A stretch of DNA of 64,000 bases. It comes from JBPYCR01 sp051846935 (GTDB taxonomy: Bacteria > Bacillota > Bacilli > Bacillales > Amphibacillaceae). Below the pieces are notes generated by a model. It was not told the origin of the DNA and made no database searches. It saw nothing but the letters and a program-made list of their open reading frames with translations. The translations under genes and the position numbers were made by a program. The number at the start of each line of letters is the position of its first letter. The first letter of the stretch is position 1. The stretch is from positions 1-64,000 of the forward strand of contig NZ_JBPYCS010000003.1 of NCBI RefSeq assembly GCF_051846935.1, read 5' to 3'. Positions 27,348-35,784 of this stretch are shown piece by piece.

Positions 27348-27376
27348 ATGTTAGCTAATAGAAGCGTTTTTGACAA
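27348..27376 (-). promoter_or_regulatory. Promoter of the ypjD-dapB-bshA-pan operon
   Basis: TTGTCA (27371-27376), a 17-base spacer and TAACAT (27348-27353) on the minus strand lie 35 bases before the ypjD start. Confidence 0.55.
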
Positions 27377-27464
27377 ATTATTTATTCTTTTGTATCCATT
27401 CGAATATGTTCATCTGATTTTCTTGATAACGATTGAGCAAAAAAACAAGTCTCCAATTCATTCA

Positions 27465-27693
27465 GATTGAGTCAAGTATTTGTGGGTGTTATTTTAAGAA
27501 GTTAAAAAACCTTTCTTTGTATTCGTTAATTTTAGTATTGATTCCTACCGACCGCAGTAGATATACACTACGCTTTCCGTGGACAGTGAAAATCAACGGT
27601 GTTATTCATGTGTATATCGTTCGAAGTAAAATTGATCTCATATTATCTAGTTAGATTCGTGCATCTGTTCCCCCACAAACATTTTACTCATAC
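27465..27693. mobile_element. MITE copy 2 (229 bp) with 9-bp target duplication
   Basis: GATTGAGTCAAGTATTTGTG opens the element and TTACTCATAC closes it. ATTCATTCA flanks it on both sides (27456-27464 and 27694-27702), a perfect duplication. It is about 90 bases upstream of the ypjD promoter, in the same orientation to the downstream gene as the other copies. A 73-codon open frame across it is not conserved in the other copies. Confidence 0.92.
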
Positions 27694-27702
27694 ATTCATT
27701 CA

Positions 27703-28196
27703 TGTAAGTGTTGATAGGATTAAAAAGGTTGCTACGTTATTCAATCGATTTTAATCCTTACGTCTTACATTTCGCCAATAAATCGGATTTTATAATATAT
27801 TATTCAACATACCTCTACATTCTTTCCAGCAGAACGCTCTTTTTTTTAAAAAAATGTTGTTGAATTTGTTTTACTTTACTAACGTACTCGTTCCAAATCT
27901 ATTGTTGGAATTATAAAAAGACATCAATTGTATGTTAAAAATTTATTGCTTATACTTAGATTAGATAATTACGACCGAATTTTTGAAAAATAGTCCGTAC
28001 GTTATTAAAGTGTTTTCACTAAAAAAGGCCCGAAATGGAACCCATTTATAAATGATGACAAATTACATGGTATTCACTCAATATTAAAGCTATATGTGCG
28101 GTATTCGGACAAAGCAAAAATCAGACAAGATCGCACGGACTATCTATATGTAAAGCTATAAAAAAACATTTAAACATACATAGGAGGTTTTCAACA
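27703..28196 (+). other. Non-coding gap before ypjC
   Basis: AT-rich sequence between MITE copy 2 and ypjC. It holds a gene remnant (28009-28161) and the ypjC ribosome binding site taggaggt. I see no clear promoter, riboswitch or small RNA. Confidence 0.5.
28009..28161 (+). pseudogene. Possible gene remnant, C-terminal 50 codons without a start
   Basis: An uninterrupted frame ends KLHGIHSILKLYVRYSD and RTDYLYVKL with a stop at 28159. It has protein-like composition, but two in-frame stops lie just upstream and there is no start codon. I do not recognise the family. It may be the tail of a lost gene or chance. Confidence 0.35.
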
Positions 28197-29069
28197 ATGG
28201 TATTCGGATTAAAAATTAAAAATATACTTTTTATTTTATTTGGCGCAGCAGTTTTCTCATTTGGCATTGTACATTTTAATATGCAAAATAATTTAAGTGA
28301 AGGCGGTTTTACGGGTATTACTCTTTTACTTTATTTTTTATGGGGATGGGATCCAGCCATTACAAACATTTTATTAAACATCCCTATTTTCTTTATCGGG
28401 TGGAAGTTCCTAGGAAGAAACACATTTATTTATACGATAATCGGCACGATCGGTGTATCCGTGTTCCTAAAGATTTTTCAAATTAACCCTTTCCCTACGT
28501 ACTTACAGTCTGATATGACGTTGGCTGCTTTATTTGCCGGGGTTTTTATAGGTGTTGGTCTCGGAATCATCTTTCGTTACGGTGGTACGACTGGCGGTGT
28601 AGACATCATTGCTCGTATTGTTCATAAATATGTTGGTTGGAGTATGGGGAAAACGATGTTTATATTCGACTTTATCGTTATAACAACTTCAGTATTTGTT
28701 ATACTAGAACTCGTTGAAGGAATGTATACGTTAGTCGCAGTTTATATCGGGGCACGTGTGATTGACTTTATTCAAGAAGGTGCATACTCTGCCCGAGGTG
28801 CTACGATCATTTCCCAAAAAAGCACTGAAATTGCTGCTACAATTAATAAAGAAATGGACCGCGGTGTTACGATACTATCAGGGAAAGGAAGCTTTACGGG
28901 AGAAAAACAAAATGTATTATATTGCGTTATCGGCCGAAATGAAATTGTACGATTAAAAAATATAATAAATCAAATAGATCCACACGCATTCGTAGCTGTA
29001 AGCTCTGTGCATGATGTCATTGGTGAAGGTTTTACATTAGATGAAAATAAAAAACCAATAGAACAGTAG
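28197..29069 (+). CDS. ypjC: YitT-family membrane protein YpjC
   Basis: 290 residues. Five or six membrane helices occupy the first 200 residues (DUF161), with GGTTGGVDIIARI typical. A cytoplasmic DUF2179 domain follows (about residues 215-280: GVTILSGKGSFTGE, PHAFVAVSSVHDVIGEGF). The family is widespread, but its substrate is unknown; transport is inferred. It is divergent from ypjD, as in B. subtilis. Confidence 0.9.
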   Translation: MVFGLKIKNILFILFGAAVFSFGIVHFNMQNNLSEGGFTGITLLLYFLWGWDPAITNILLNIPIFFIGWKFLGRNTFIYTIIGTIGVSVFLKIFQINPFPTYLQSDMTLAALFAGVFIGVGLGIIFRYGGTTGGVDIIARIVHKYVGWSMGKTMFIFDFIVITTSVFVILELVEGMYTLVAVYIGARVIDFIQEGAYSARGATIISQKSTEIAATINKEMDRGVTILSGKGSFTGEKQNVLYCVIGRNEIVRLKNIINQIDPHAFVAVSSVHDVIGEGFTLDENKKPIEQ

Positions 29070-29186
29070 TAAAGCAGCATATAGACCTATTACTTTATTT
29101 ACTTGTTTTCTATTTTAAATAAGAGAAATTGTAAACGAATACCGAGCATGAATTTCGTTCACCAACTTTATTTGTTATTAAACCTA

Positions 29187-29224
29187 AAAAATGGTTTCAA
29201 TCAATGATTGAAACCATTTTATTT
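29187..29224. terminator. Bidirectional terminator between ypjC and the Zn-peptidase gene
   Basis: AAAATGGTTTCAATCA pairs with TGATTGAAACCATTTT, flanked by A-rich and T-rich ends, between convergent genes. Confidence 0.88.
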
Positions 29225-29260
29225 TATATGTTTAATACAATTTAAATTACTCAACTAAGT

Positions 29261-29941
29261 TTATTCGTTACTGGCTACATACATTAAAACAAATCGGATT
29301 AACTCCGCAACAGCTACTAAAGCAGCGGCTACATAAGTTAACGCTGCAGCATCTAGTACCTTTTTTGTTTCTCGTTCCTCGTTATTTTGAATGATACCAG
29401 TCGTTACAAGTTGTGTCATCGCCCGACTTGAAGCGTTAAACTCAACTGGCAAAGTAACTAATTGAAAAAGTACCGCAGCAGCCATGAAAATAATACCGAG
29501 TAATACTAAATTCATTTGATTAAATAGGAACCCACCAATAATGATAAATATAGCTGTGTTAGAGCCAAAGTTTGCAGCGGGAACGAGTGCACTTCTAAAT
29601 TTTAAAAATGCATATTCTTCTGCATCTTGTATTGCATGACCTACTTCGTGAGCCGCGATTGCAGCGGCAGCCATTGATTGTCCGTGAAAATTACCACTTG
29701 ATAACCGAACAACCTTTTTTCTTGGATCATAGTGGTCCGTTAGCATGCCTCTCGTTTCCTCAATTTGAACATCGTATAACCCGTTCTCATCTAGTATTTT
29801 CCGAGCAACTTGTGCTCCAGACATAAAGGAAGAAGTTACCTTTTTTGAATATTTTTTATACGTGTTTTTTACTCTTGATTGAGCCCAAATAGGGATGATT
29901 AATAGTAGCGCAAAATAGATAAGATAGGTACCTAATCCCAT
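29261..29941 (-). CDS. yugP: Membrane zinc metallopeptidase, YugP type
   Basis: 226 residues. N-terminal and two or more C-terminal membrane segments surround a zinc site AAHEVGHAIQDAE (HExxH). This is the neutral zinc metallopeptidase family PF04298. The start is the ATG at 29941, nine bases after ggagg; seven codons upstream an in-frame ATG precedes that site. Substrate unknown. In B. subtilis yugP is elsewhere on the chromosome; here it stands beside ypjC and ypjB. Confidence 0.85.
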   Translation of the reverse strand: MGLGTYLIYFALLLIIPIWAQSRVKNTYKKYSKKVTSSFMSGAQVARKILDENGLYDVQIEETRGMLTDHYDPRKKVVRLSSGNFHGQSMAAAAIAAHEVGHAIQDAEEYAFLKFRSALVPAANFGSNTAIFIIIGGFLFNQMNLVLLGIIFMAAAVLFQLVTLPVEFNASSRAMTQLVTTGIIQNNEERETKKVLDAAALTYVAAALVAVAELIRFVLMYVASNE

Positions 29942-30011
29942 TCTTCCATTCCTCCACAACATAAATTATTCATGTTTTATAAGTCAATAATAGTCAAAAA
30001 AACAAGGATAG

Positions 30012-30281
30012 TCAACTATTTGATTTCTCTTTATGTTCACTTTCTTGTTTTTTTTCCAGCCCTTTATATTTTCTCCAGCTAACATACGATAATGTTACTA
30101 CTATTATCCCTCCAAGAATTACTACAATCCAATTAAAAGGAATATTATTATTTTTTTCTATTGCTGCAGTCGTAAGCACAATCGAACTTGTATGTGCACG
30201 AACAAAGGAAGGGTGAAAAAAATTAAAATATAAGATCCCTATTAGTAATGTAAAAGCGCATGCTTGTTTGTTAAAAATCAT
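30012..30281 (-). CDS. ypjB: Short YpjB-like membrane protein, probably internally deleted
   Basis: 89 residues: a signal-like N-terminus ending FVRAH, a short linker and one membrane helix (WIVVILGGIIVVTLSYVSW), then a charged tail. YpjB of B. subtilis is about three times longer, with a large domain outside the cell between signal and C-terminal helix. Position beside ypjA and the C-terminal ILGGII...SWRKYKG suggest that this is YpjB without its middle domain. The ribosome binding site gaggtgat is good, so the short form may still be made. Confidence 0.55.
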   Translation of the reverse strand: MIFNKQACAFTLLIGILYFNFFHPSFVRAHTSSIVLTTAAIEKNNNIPFNWIVVILGGIIVVTLSYVSWRKYKGLEKKQESEHKEKSNS

Positions 30282-30354
30282 ATAGAGATCACCTCTTATA
30301 CATCTTCTGTTTCTAATGTATGAGAGTAAAATCTAATTTATAACGGCTGATTCA

Positions 30355-30948
30355 TCAATAATGAGTACGACATTCTTTCCCTACAGTTAATTTATAAGCA
30401 ATAACGATTGTTATTATACTGAGCCAAAACGTAAAGTACCCAATTTGATCCATATAATTTGTTAAGGATGAATAAATTGGCATCATTCCAAAAACATAAT
30501 CAATAATGTCATTATGTAAAATCCAAACGGATGCTACGGCTAAATGCTTCAGTTTTATTTTATAATAAGGAGCATACAGTAATCCTTGCAATGCCATCGC
30601 GCCATGTGATGCAATTAACATATACCCTTGCCACGAAAGGGAACCATTCATTATAAGAGTAAATATATTCATAACTACAGCCCATACGCCATATTTGAAT
30701 AAAGATGTGATTGCAAACGCTTCAATATATGGTGTGTTTCTACCAAAAATATAAAATAGCAAGAATAAAGTAAAAAACAGACTAGCTGTAGGGCTATCTG
30801 GAACAAAGGGTAAAAAAATTAGCGGTGTAATTTCTAATTGACTTTCATACCATATATACCCGTATATTGTCCCGCCTAAGTTAATAAAAAACAAAAGAAC
30901 CAAAAACTGTTTATTTAATAATATTTGGTATAAATAGTTATTAAGCAT
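30355..30948 (-). CDS. ypjA: DUF1405 membrane protein YpjA
   Basis: 197 residues with five or six membrane helices and conserved YGYIWYESQLE and LHNDIIDYVFG. Function unknown. It lies between qcrC and ypjB, the usual order qcrABC-ypjA-ypjB. The ribosome binding site is gaaggag. Confidence 0.82.
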   Translation of the reverse strand: MLNNYLYQILLNKQFLVLLFFINLGGTIYGYIWYESQLEITPLIFLPFVPDSPTASLFFTLFLLFYIFGRNTPYIEAFAITSLFKYGVWAVVMNIFTLIMNGSLSWQGYMLIASHGAMALQGLLYAPYYKIKLKHLAVASVWILHNDIIDYVFGMMPIYSSLTNYMDQIGYFTFWLSIITIVIAYKLTVGKECRTHY

Positions 30949-31004
30949 TTTGGCTATGCTCCTTCACAGTTCCTAGTATGAACTATTCAAATAGTAGGTG
31001 AAAT

Positions 31005-31042
31005 AAAACACCTTCACCAATAGTGTTGGCAAAGGTGTTTTA
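31005..31042 (-). terminator. Terminator of the qcrABC operon
   Basis: AAAACACCTT pairs with AAGGTGTTTT, followed on the minus strand by TATTTC. The stem is also nearly symmetrical for the other strand. Confidence 0.8.
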
Positions 31043-31047
31043 TTTAT

Positions 31048-31824
31048 TTACTCTACTTGCTCATTAACAGTCATAATAAAGTTAACTAATTGTTCTAGTT
31101 CTTCATCAGAACCGTTAAACATTCCTGGTGGCATATTACCAATACCTTCACGAGCAATCGTCGCAATTTCTTCTGCAGTATGCTCTGTTCCAAGTAATGA
31201 AGGTCCGGCAGCACCGCCTTCGAGCGATTCTCCATGACAGCTTAAGCAGTTGCTTTCATATATAGCGTAACCAGGATCTTCTGTATCGATTTCTACATCA
31301 GATGCAGGAATTGGTTTATTCATTTCTGCGCGCTCTTCCCAGTCTACAGCCGCAGCAGATTCATACGTTAACCAAATAACTGAAGCCAACCCGAGAAGCA
31401 TCATAGCAACTGCTACTGGTCGCTTCGGTGGTCTTCGTCCAGGCCCACTATCGAGAAATGGAGCTAATAATAATGCCCCAAACGCTAGACCAGGTAAAAT
31501 CAAAATACCAAATATAGTATATGATCCACTTGCAAAATCATATTTTAACAATTCATATAAAAATAAGAAATACCAATCCGGTAATGGAATATAACTTGCA
31601 TTTGTTGGATCTGCCACTCCTTCAAGCGGAGATGGATGAGCTAAAACTAAACTTAAAAATCCAATTAAAAATACAGAACCAACCAACCATTCTTTGAGTA
31701 AAAAGTTTGGCCAGAAATATTCCGTTCTGCCGGGATATTCTGAGTAATCTTTCGGTATATTCGGCGTTCTATCTGCAGAGATTCGTGAATCTCCGACAAA
31801 CCGCATTCCTTTACCCCTTTTCAC
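31048..31824 (-). CDS. qcrC: Menaquinol:cytochrome c reductase cytochrome b/c subunit
   Basis: 258 residues. An N-terminal subunit IV-like part with three membrane helices (PLPDWYFLFLYELLKYD) is fused to a C-terminal cytochrome c domain with one heme site CLSCH and axial Met in NMPPGMF. This fusion is typical of Bacillus bc complexes. It passes electrons from menaquinol towards cytochrome c and then the ba3-type oxidase also encoded in this window. Confidence 0.96.
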   Translation of the reverse strand: MKRGKGMRFVGDSRISADRTPNIPKDYSEYPGRTEYFWPNFLLKEWLVGSVFLIGFLSLVLAHPSPLEGVADPTNASYIPLPDWYFLFLYELLKYDFASGSYTIFGILILPGLAFGALLLAPFLDSGPGRRPPKRPVAVAMMLLGLASVIWLTYESAAAVDWEERAEMNKPIPASDVEIDTEDPGYAIYESNCLSCHGESLEGGAAGPSLLGTEHTAEEIATIAREGIGNMPPGMFNGSDEELEQLVNFIMTVNEQVE

Positions 31825-31844
31825 AGTAATCCCTCCTCTTCATT

Positions 31845-32519
31845 TTATAGTGGTCCAGCAATACCTTGTCTACGAATTAAAATAAAGTGTACTGCCATTA
31901 AACCAAATAATGCAGCCGGTAGGAAGAACACGTGTATCGCAAAGAATCTTGTTAACGTTTGCGCACCAACAATAGTTTCATCACCAGACAACAATGTTTT
32001 TAACTCAGGTCCAATTAGTGGCACCTGATTTGCGATATCAAGTCCAACTTGTGTTGCAAAATAAGCTTTATTATCCCAAGGTAGTAAATACCCTGTAAAT
32101 CCTAGTCCAAGCATTACAAAAAAGATGAGCACACCAACCATCCAGTTTAATTCACGTGGTTTTTTATATGCTCCTTGGAAAAATACACGCATCGTATGTA
32201 ATAACAACATTACAATAATTACACTAGCTCCCCAATGGTGCATCCCTCGTACAATCTGTCCGTGGGCTACTTCGGTTTGTAAGTAATAAACCGACTTCCA
32301 GGCATTTTCAATATCTGGAACATAATACATTGTTAAAAACATTCCAGATAAAATTTGAATAACAACTACGAAGAATGTTAATCCCCCAAAGCAATATACA
32401 AATGCAGAAAAGTGATATGCAGGGTTAACATGCTCGGGTACTTCATGATCTGCAACATCACGCCATATCGGCGTAATATCTATGCGATCATCAATCCAGT
32501 CATATATTTTTTGCAGCAT
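31845..32519 (-). CDS. qcrB: Menaquinol:cytochrome c reductase cytochrome b subunit
   Basis: 224 residues, four membrane helices of the cytochrome b6 type. Heme-binding His pairs lie in RGMHHWGAS/LLLHTMRV and AIHVFFLPA. It oxidises menaquinol at the Qo site. The gene lies between qcrA and qcrC with short spacers. Confidence 0.96.
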   Translation of the reverse strand: MLQKIYDWIDDRIDITPIWRDVADHEVPEHVNPAYHFSAFVYCFGGLTFFVVVIQILSGMFLTMYYVPDIENAWKSVYYLQTEVAHGQIVRGMHHWGASVIIVMLLLHTMRVFFQGAYKKPRELNWMVGVLIFFVMLGLGFTGYLLPWDNKAYFATQVGLDIANQVPLIGPELKTLLSGDETIVGAQTLTRFFAIHVFFLPAALFGLMAVHFILIRRQGIAGPL

Positions 32520-32525
32520 AACTTA

Positions 32526-33041
32526 TTACGCCTCCCCTCTAGGTTTTGCTTCACCAAGGTACAACATACCGTTTTCAACCTTGTGCTCAAAAACATCCAA
32601 TGGTGCCAAAGGTGGTGTATGTGGCACGTTTGTACCGTCTTTATAATAACGGCCATTATGACATGGACAGAAAAATTCATTTGGAAATTCTTCGCTTCCT
32701 TCCCAGGAAACAAAGCAACCCAAGTGTTTACATACAGGTGAAAAAGCTTGAATTTCTCCATTCTCATCTTTAAACACCCATGCTGTTTTCTTTACATCTG
32801 ACTCGTACCATCCATCAACTTGTTCAATTTCCCAATCCACACGTTGTGGCTCCTCGGTAATGTCGTCTACAGATAATCCAACATTGGCTAAATCTCCTGC
32901 AGCTGACTTTTGTTTTAAAACCGGATCAATTGCCATACGAATTGGTGAAATTAGCATTCCTGCTGCCATAAATCCACCTAAACCAGTAAGAGAATAATTT
33001 AGAAATTGTCGACGGGACACTTGTTGTTTCTTATCGCTCAT
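32526..33041 (-). CDS. qcrA: Rieske iron-sulfur subunit of menaquinol:cytochrome c reductase
   Basis: 171 residues. A twin-arginine-like N-terminus (VSRRQFLNY) precedes one membrane segment. The 2Fe-2S cluster motifs are CKHLGC and CPCHNGRY. It is the first gene of qcrABC, behind a good promoter. Confidence 0.96.
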   Translation of the reverse strand: MSDKKQQVSRRQFLNYSLTGLGGFMAAGMLISPIRMAIDPVLKQKSAAGDLANVGLSVDDITEEPQRVDWEIEQVDGWYESDVKKTAWVFKDENGEIQAFSPVCKHLGCFVSWEGSEEFPNEFFCPCHNGRYYKDGTNVPHTPPLAPLDVFEHKVENGMLYLGEAKPRGEA

Positions 33042-33107
33042 GGTTTCCCCCCTCTATCACGTTAATCACGGACAAATATATTTTAAATTGATTACTAGGA
33101 CATTTCC

Positions 33108-33136
33108 ATAATAGCCTAAACTATGAACTCGGTCAA
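33108..33136 (-). promoter_or_regulatory. Promoter of qcrABC
   Basis: TTGACC (33131-33136), a 17-base spacer and TATTAT (33108-33113) on the minus strand, about 70 bases before the qcrA start. Confidence 0.72.
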
Positions 33137-33208
33137 TATATATCATTTTTGTTAACAAAAGTTTTGGAATTAGACAAAGCTTGCTACGTATTTTAATAGC
33201 TTTTGCAT

Positions 33209-33673
33209 TTAATCATTTTTCCATAACGAATGAATAAGTTCTCCAATTTCCTCAGCCTGTCCTCTTATAATCGTAGCCATCTCTTTTGAATGCAAATTAC
33301 CTTGTATCCCAGGAATCCAGATTAATTGTCCATTCAGCTCGTTTTCATATTTGCGCCATACTGGATCAAATGTAATAAATAGAACATGTTTAAACGGTTG
33401 CCTTTGTGCATCTTCTACCCATAAATTTAGTCGTGCTGCTTCTTTATCGAGCTGATCGTTTTTTAAATAATTATAGCCAGGAGCCAACAAAACCCTTCCT
33501 GATAATTCTTTTTCAATTTCATTGGTAAAAAGCAAGAGTGATTCACTTTGCATGGCGTTTTTCCCTAAACGGCTATCGTTTGAGAAATGAAAAGGAATTA
33601 AAGGAAACAGTACGGTATCAATGTACTCTTTCGCTTTAATATATTGCTCCAGGTCATTCGCATTCCACTTCAT
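33209..33673 (-). CDS. ypiF: YpiF family protein (DUF2487)
   Basis: 154 residues, soluble, no catalytic motif that I recognise. KWNANDLEQYIKAKEYIDTVLFPLIP at the N-terminus is typical of DUF2487. Function unknown. Its place before qcrA and after ypiB matches B. subtilis. Confidence 0.8.
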   Translation of the reverse strand: MKWNANDLEQYIKAKEYIDTVLFPLIPFHFSNDSRLGKNAMQSESLLLFTNEIEKELSGRVLLAPGYNYLKNDQLDKEAARLNLWVEDAQRQPFKHVLFITFDPVWRKYENELNGQLIWIPGIQGNLHSKEMATIIRGQAEEIGELIHSLWKND

Positions 33674-33762
33674 GTCTTTTTCACTTCCCTTCTAAGTATG
33701 GATAATAATTTATAAAAATATGCGCACAGCAAATAATAGGTTCTATCTACACCAAGTACGCG

Positions 33763-34317
33763 CTAGTTATAATCATTCTTCTTAAGCGTTGTAAGCTTTT
33801 TCGCTAACATGGCAAACAATTCATCATCTCTGTTATCGAGTGCTTCGTCTATCTTTCTTTTTAACTCTAGCTTTTTCTTATGCATGAGAATACCGTTCAA
33901 AAGCATTTCTGCTCGCTTACGATCGGCCGCTAGCAATACATCCTCCCTCGTACTATAAGGGTTATCCTCTCGAACTAATGCATAGTTTGCATTTTGAATG
34001 GCATCTTTGAAATGGAGTTCTATAAATAATTTTTCGTTATTATTTAGCCGGATGTCGTGATATGCTTTATCTGGATTTAAAGTAGTCAGGTGTTGCTTAA
34101 AATAGATAAAAGCTGGTTTTTCAGAACACGTAGCTGCCAATTTCAAGCTACGTGGACAGCCTTGAACAGACGAAATAAAATGAACATTTTTTAATATATC
34201 ACGATGCTTCGCAATATATTTTAAAATCCATTCACTTTCTTGTTTTTTCATTTGGTAATTTCGTAAAAACCAATAGATAAACGCTTGCTTTTCTTCGGTT
34301 GATACGATCGTTTGCAT
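33763..34317 (-). CDS. ypiB: YpiB protein (UPF0302 with C-terminal IDEAL motif)
   Basis: 184 residues. The UPF0302 domain (about 1-125) is followed by the short IDEAL domain, here KRKIDEALDNRDDELFAMLA. YpiB is known to affect qcr and other membrane-linked expression in B. subtilis; a role here is inferred only from synteny. It lies 17 bases after ypiA. Confidence 0.86.
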   Translation of the reverse strand: MQTIVSTEEKQAFIYWFLRNYQMKKQESEWILKYIAKHRDILKNVHFISSVQGCPRSLKLAATCSEKPAFIYFKQHLTTLNPDKAYHDIRLNNNEKLFIELHFKDAIQNANYALVREDNPYSTREDVLLAADRKRAEMLLNGILMHKKKLELKRKIDEALDNRDDELFAMLAKKLTTLKKNDYN

Positions 34318-34334
34318 TGTAAACTCCTTCTTCC

Positions 34335-35585
34335 TTATTTGAAGCGTTCTAAATACGCTTCTACATCACTATCCAGTGGTTCCAATTCCAAATAGGCTTT
34401 TAATATAGAAATTGCCCTGTCTATTTTACCATCTTCTACTAGAAAGTATCCAAATTCCTTTAAAAAATCAGCATCCTCTATAAAATGGGAATATGCTTCA
34501 TTATAAGCCACCAAGGCGTTCGGATAATCCTCTAGTTCATTGTAAACACGTGCTTTTTCCCAATCAAATATCGGGTCGATTGCTCCATTGCTAGTTGCCA
34601 TATCAATAACGTGATTTATTTCTTCCCATTCATTTTGTTCTTTTAATAATTCAATTAACAACAAAATAGCCTCTTTATACTCAGGATCTAACGCAATAGC
34701 TTGGGTTGCATATTCTTTACTTTCATCTACTTTATTTAGTTGACGCGCGAGCGTACCGGCAAGGTAATACAACTGTTTGTTAAATTCATCTTTCTGTATT
34801 CCAGTATAACATGTTTGATACGCTTCCTTAATTAATCCTTCTTCTTTAAACGCCTTAGCTAACTCAACGTAAACGGCTTGATAATATGGATCAAGCTCAA
34901 TAACTTTCTTCCAAGCGTTAATTGCGCCAGTATATTGCTTTGCTTGATAAGCAATATACCCATACTTAAACAACGTGTCTGGATCGTCTTCAATCGTTGT
35001 CTTTTCAAAAGAAGCTAAAGCGGCCTCATACTCCCCCATCGCAGCTTGTGCCTCACCTAATCTACTATATATTGAAACATTTCCTACAATAGGCGATACA
35101 GGAAGTACCTTTTCATAAAACGTAATTGCATGCATGTATTTTCCAATTGAAAAGAACAGTTCCCCTAATGCAAAGTCTATTATTGATTCATTTGGATCTC
35201 GTTCTTTCGCTTCGTGTAATTTACGCTCGGCCACTTCGTATAAACCGAGTGATTGGTATAAATCCGCTAATTGTAGTAATGCCTGCGTATAAAACGGATT
35301 TTCTTCATCAATTTCATTTAATAAATCAATTGCTTGATCATCTTTTTCAAGCTCTATAAGCATGTCTGCCAACACAACTTTTAATTCAGCCTCATTCGGA
35401 TACTGCGCTAACAAAGTATATAGAACTTGAATTCCTTCATCAAGAAAGCCCCACTGTACGTATAATTCAGCAATTGCAAATTGCTCTTCCACATTTGCTT
35501 TTTTTAAATGATCTTGTAGTAATTGAAGTGCTTCCTCGCTTTTATTATCTTCCATTAGTTGGTGCGCTTCTTTAATTGTATCCAT
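34335..35585 (-). CDS. ypiA: Tetratricopeptide-repeat protein YpiA
   Basis: 416 residues, built almost wholly of TPR helices (ten or more repeats, for example DTLFKYGYIAYQAKQYTGAI). A protein-interaction scaffold; partners unknown. The start is the ATG at 35585 behind aaagga; a GTG nine codons upstream is less likely. It is placed between aroA and ypiB as in B. subtilis. Confidence 0.88.
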   Translation of the reverse strand: MDTIKEAHQLMEDNKSEEALQLLQDHLKKANVEEQFAIAELYVQWGFLDEGIQVLYTLLAQYPNEAELKVVLADMLIELEKDDQAIDLLNEIDEENPFYTQALLQLADLYQSLGLYEVAERKLHEAKERDPNESIIDFALGELFFSIGKYMHAITFYEKVLPVSPIVGNVSIYSRLGEAQAAMGEYEAALASFEKTTIEDDPDTLFKYGYIAYQAKQYTGAINAWKKVIELDPYYQAVYVELAKAFKEEGLIKEAYQTCYTGIQKDEFNKQLYYLAGTLARQLNKVDESKEYATQAIALDPEYKEAILLLIELLKEQNEWEEINHVIDMATSNGAIDPIFDWEKARVYNELEDYPNALVAYNEAYSHFIEDADFLKEFGYFLVEDGKIDRAISILKAYLELEPLDSDVEAYLERFK

Positions 35586-35753
35586 TTCAAAGCATCCTTT
35601 CTTTTGATGCACATTTAAAAACCGGGCGTAAACTAAATCTTCTATTTTGACACGTATGAAAATCTATCCTTCTACTCATCCGAAAATATCTAAATTCCCT
35701 CAAACGATTATTCTGCAAGTTTTTTCCGTACGGGTTACTGTCGTAACAAGTGG

Positions 35754-35784
35754 AAAAGAATCTACATCATTGCAGATTCTTTAC
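35754..35784 (-). terminator. Terminator at the end of the aromatic operon
   Basis: AAAGAATCT pairs with AGATTCTTT and is followed on the minus strand by TTTTCC. It overlaps the last bases of aroA. Confidence 0.6.

Noticed and set aside
27433..27654. Open frame of 73 codons across MITE copy 2 (and a 61-codon one at 53466-53651)
   Set aside because: The frames differ between copies and have no ribosome binding site, so the element is not coding.
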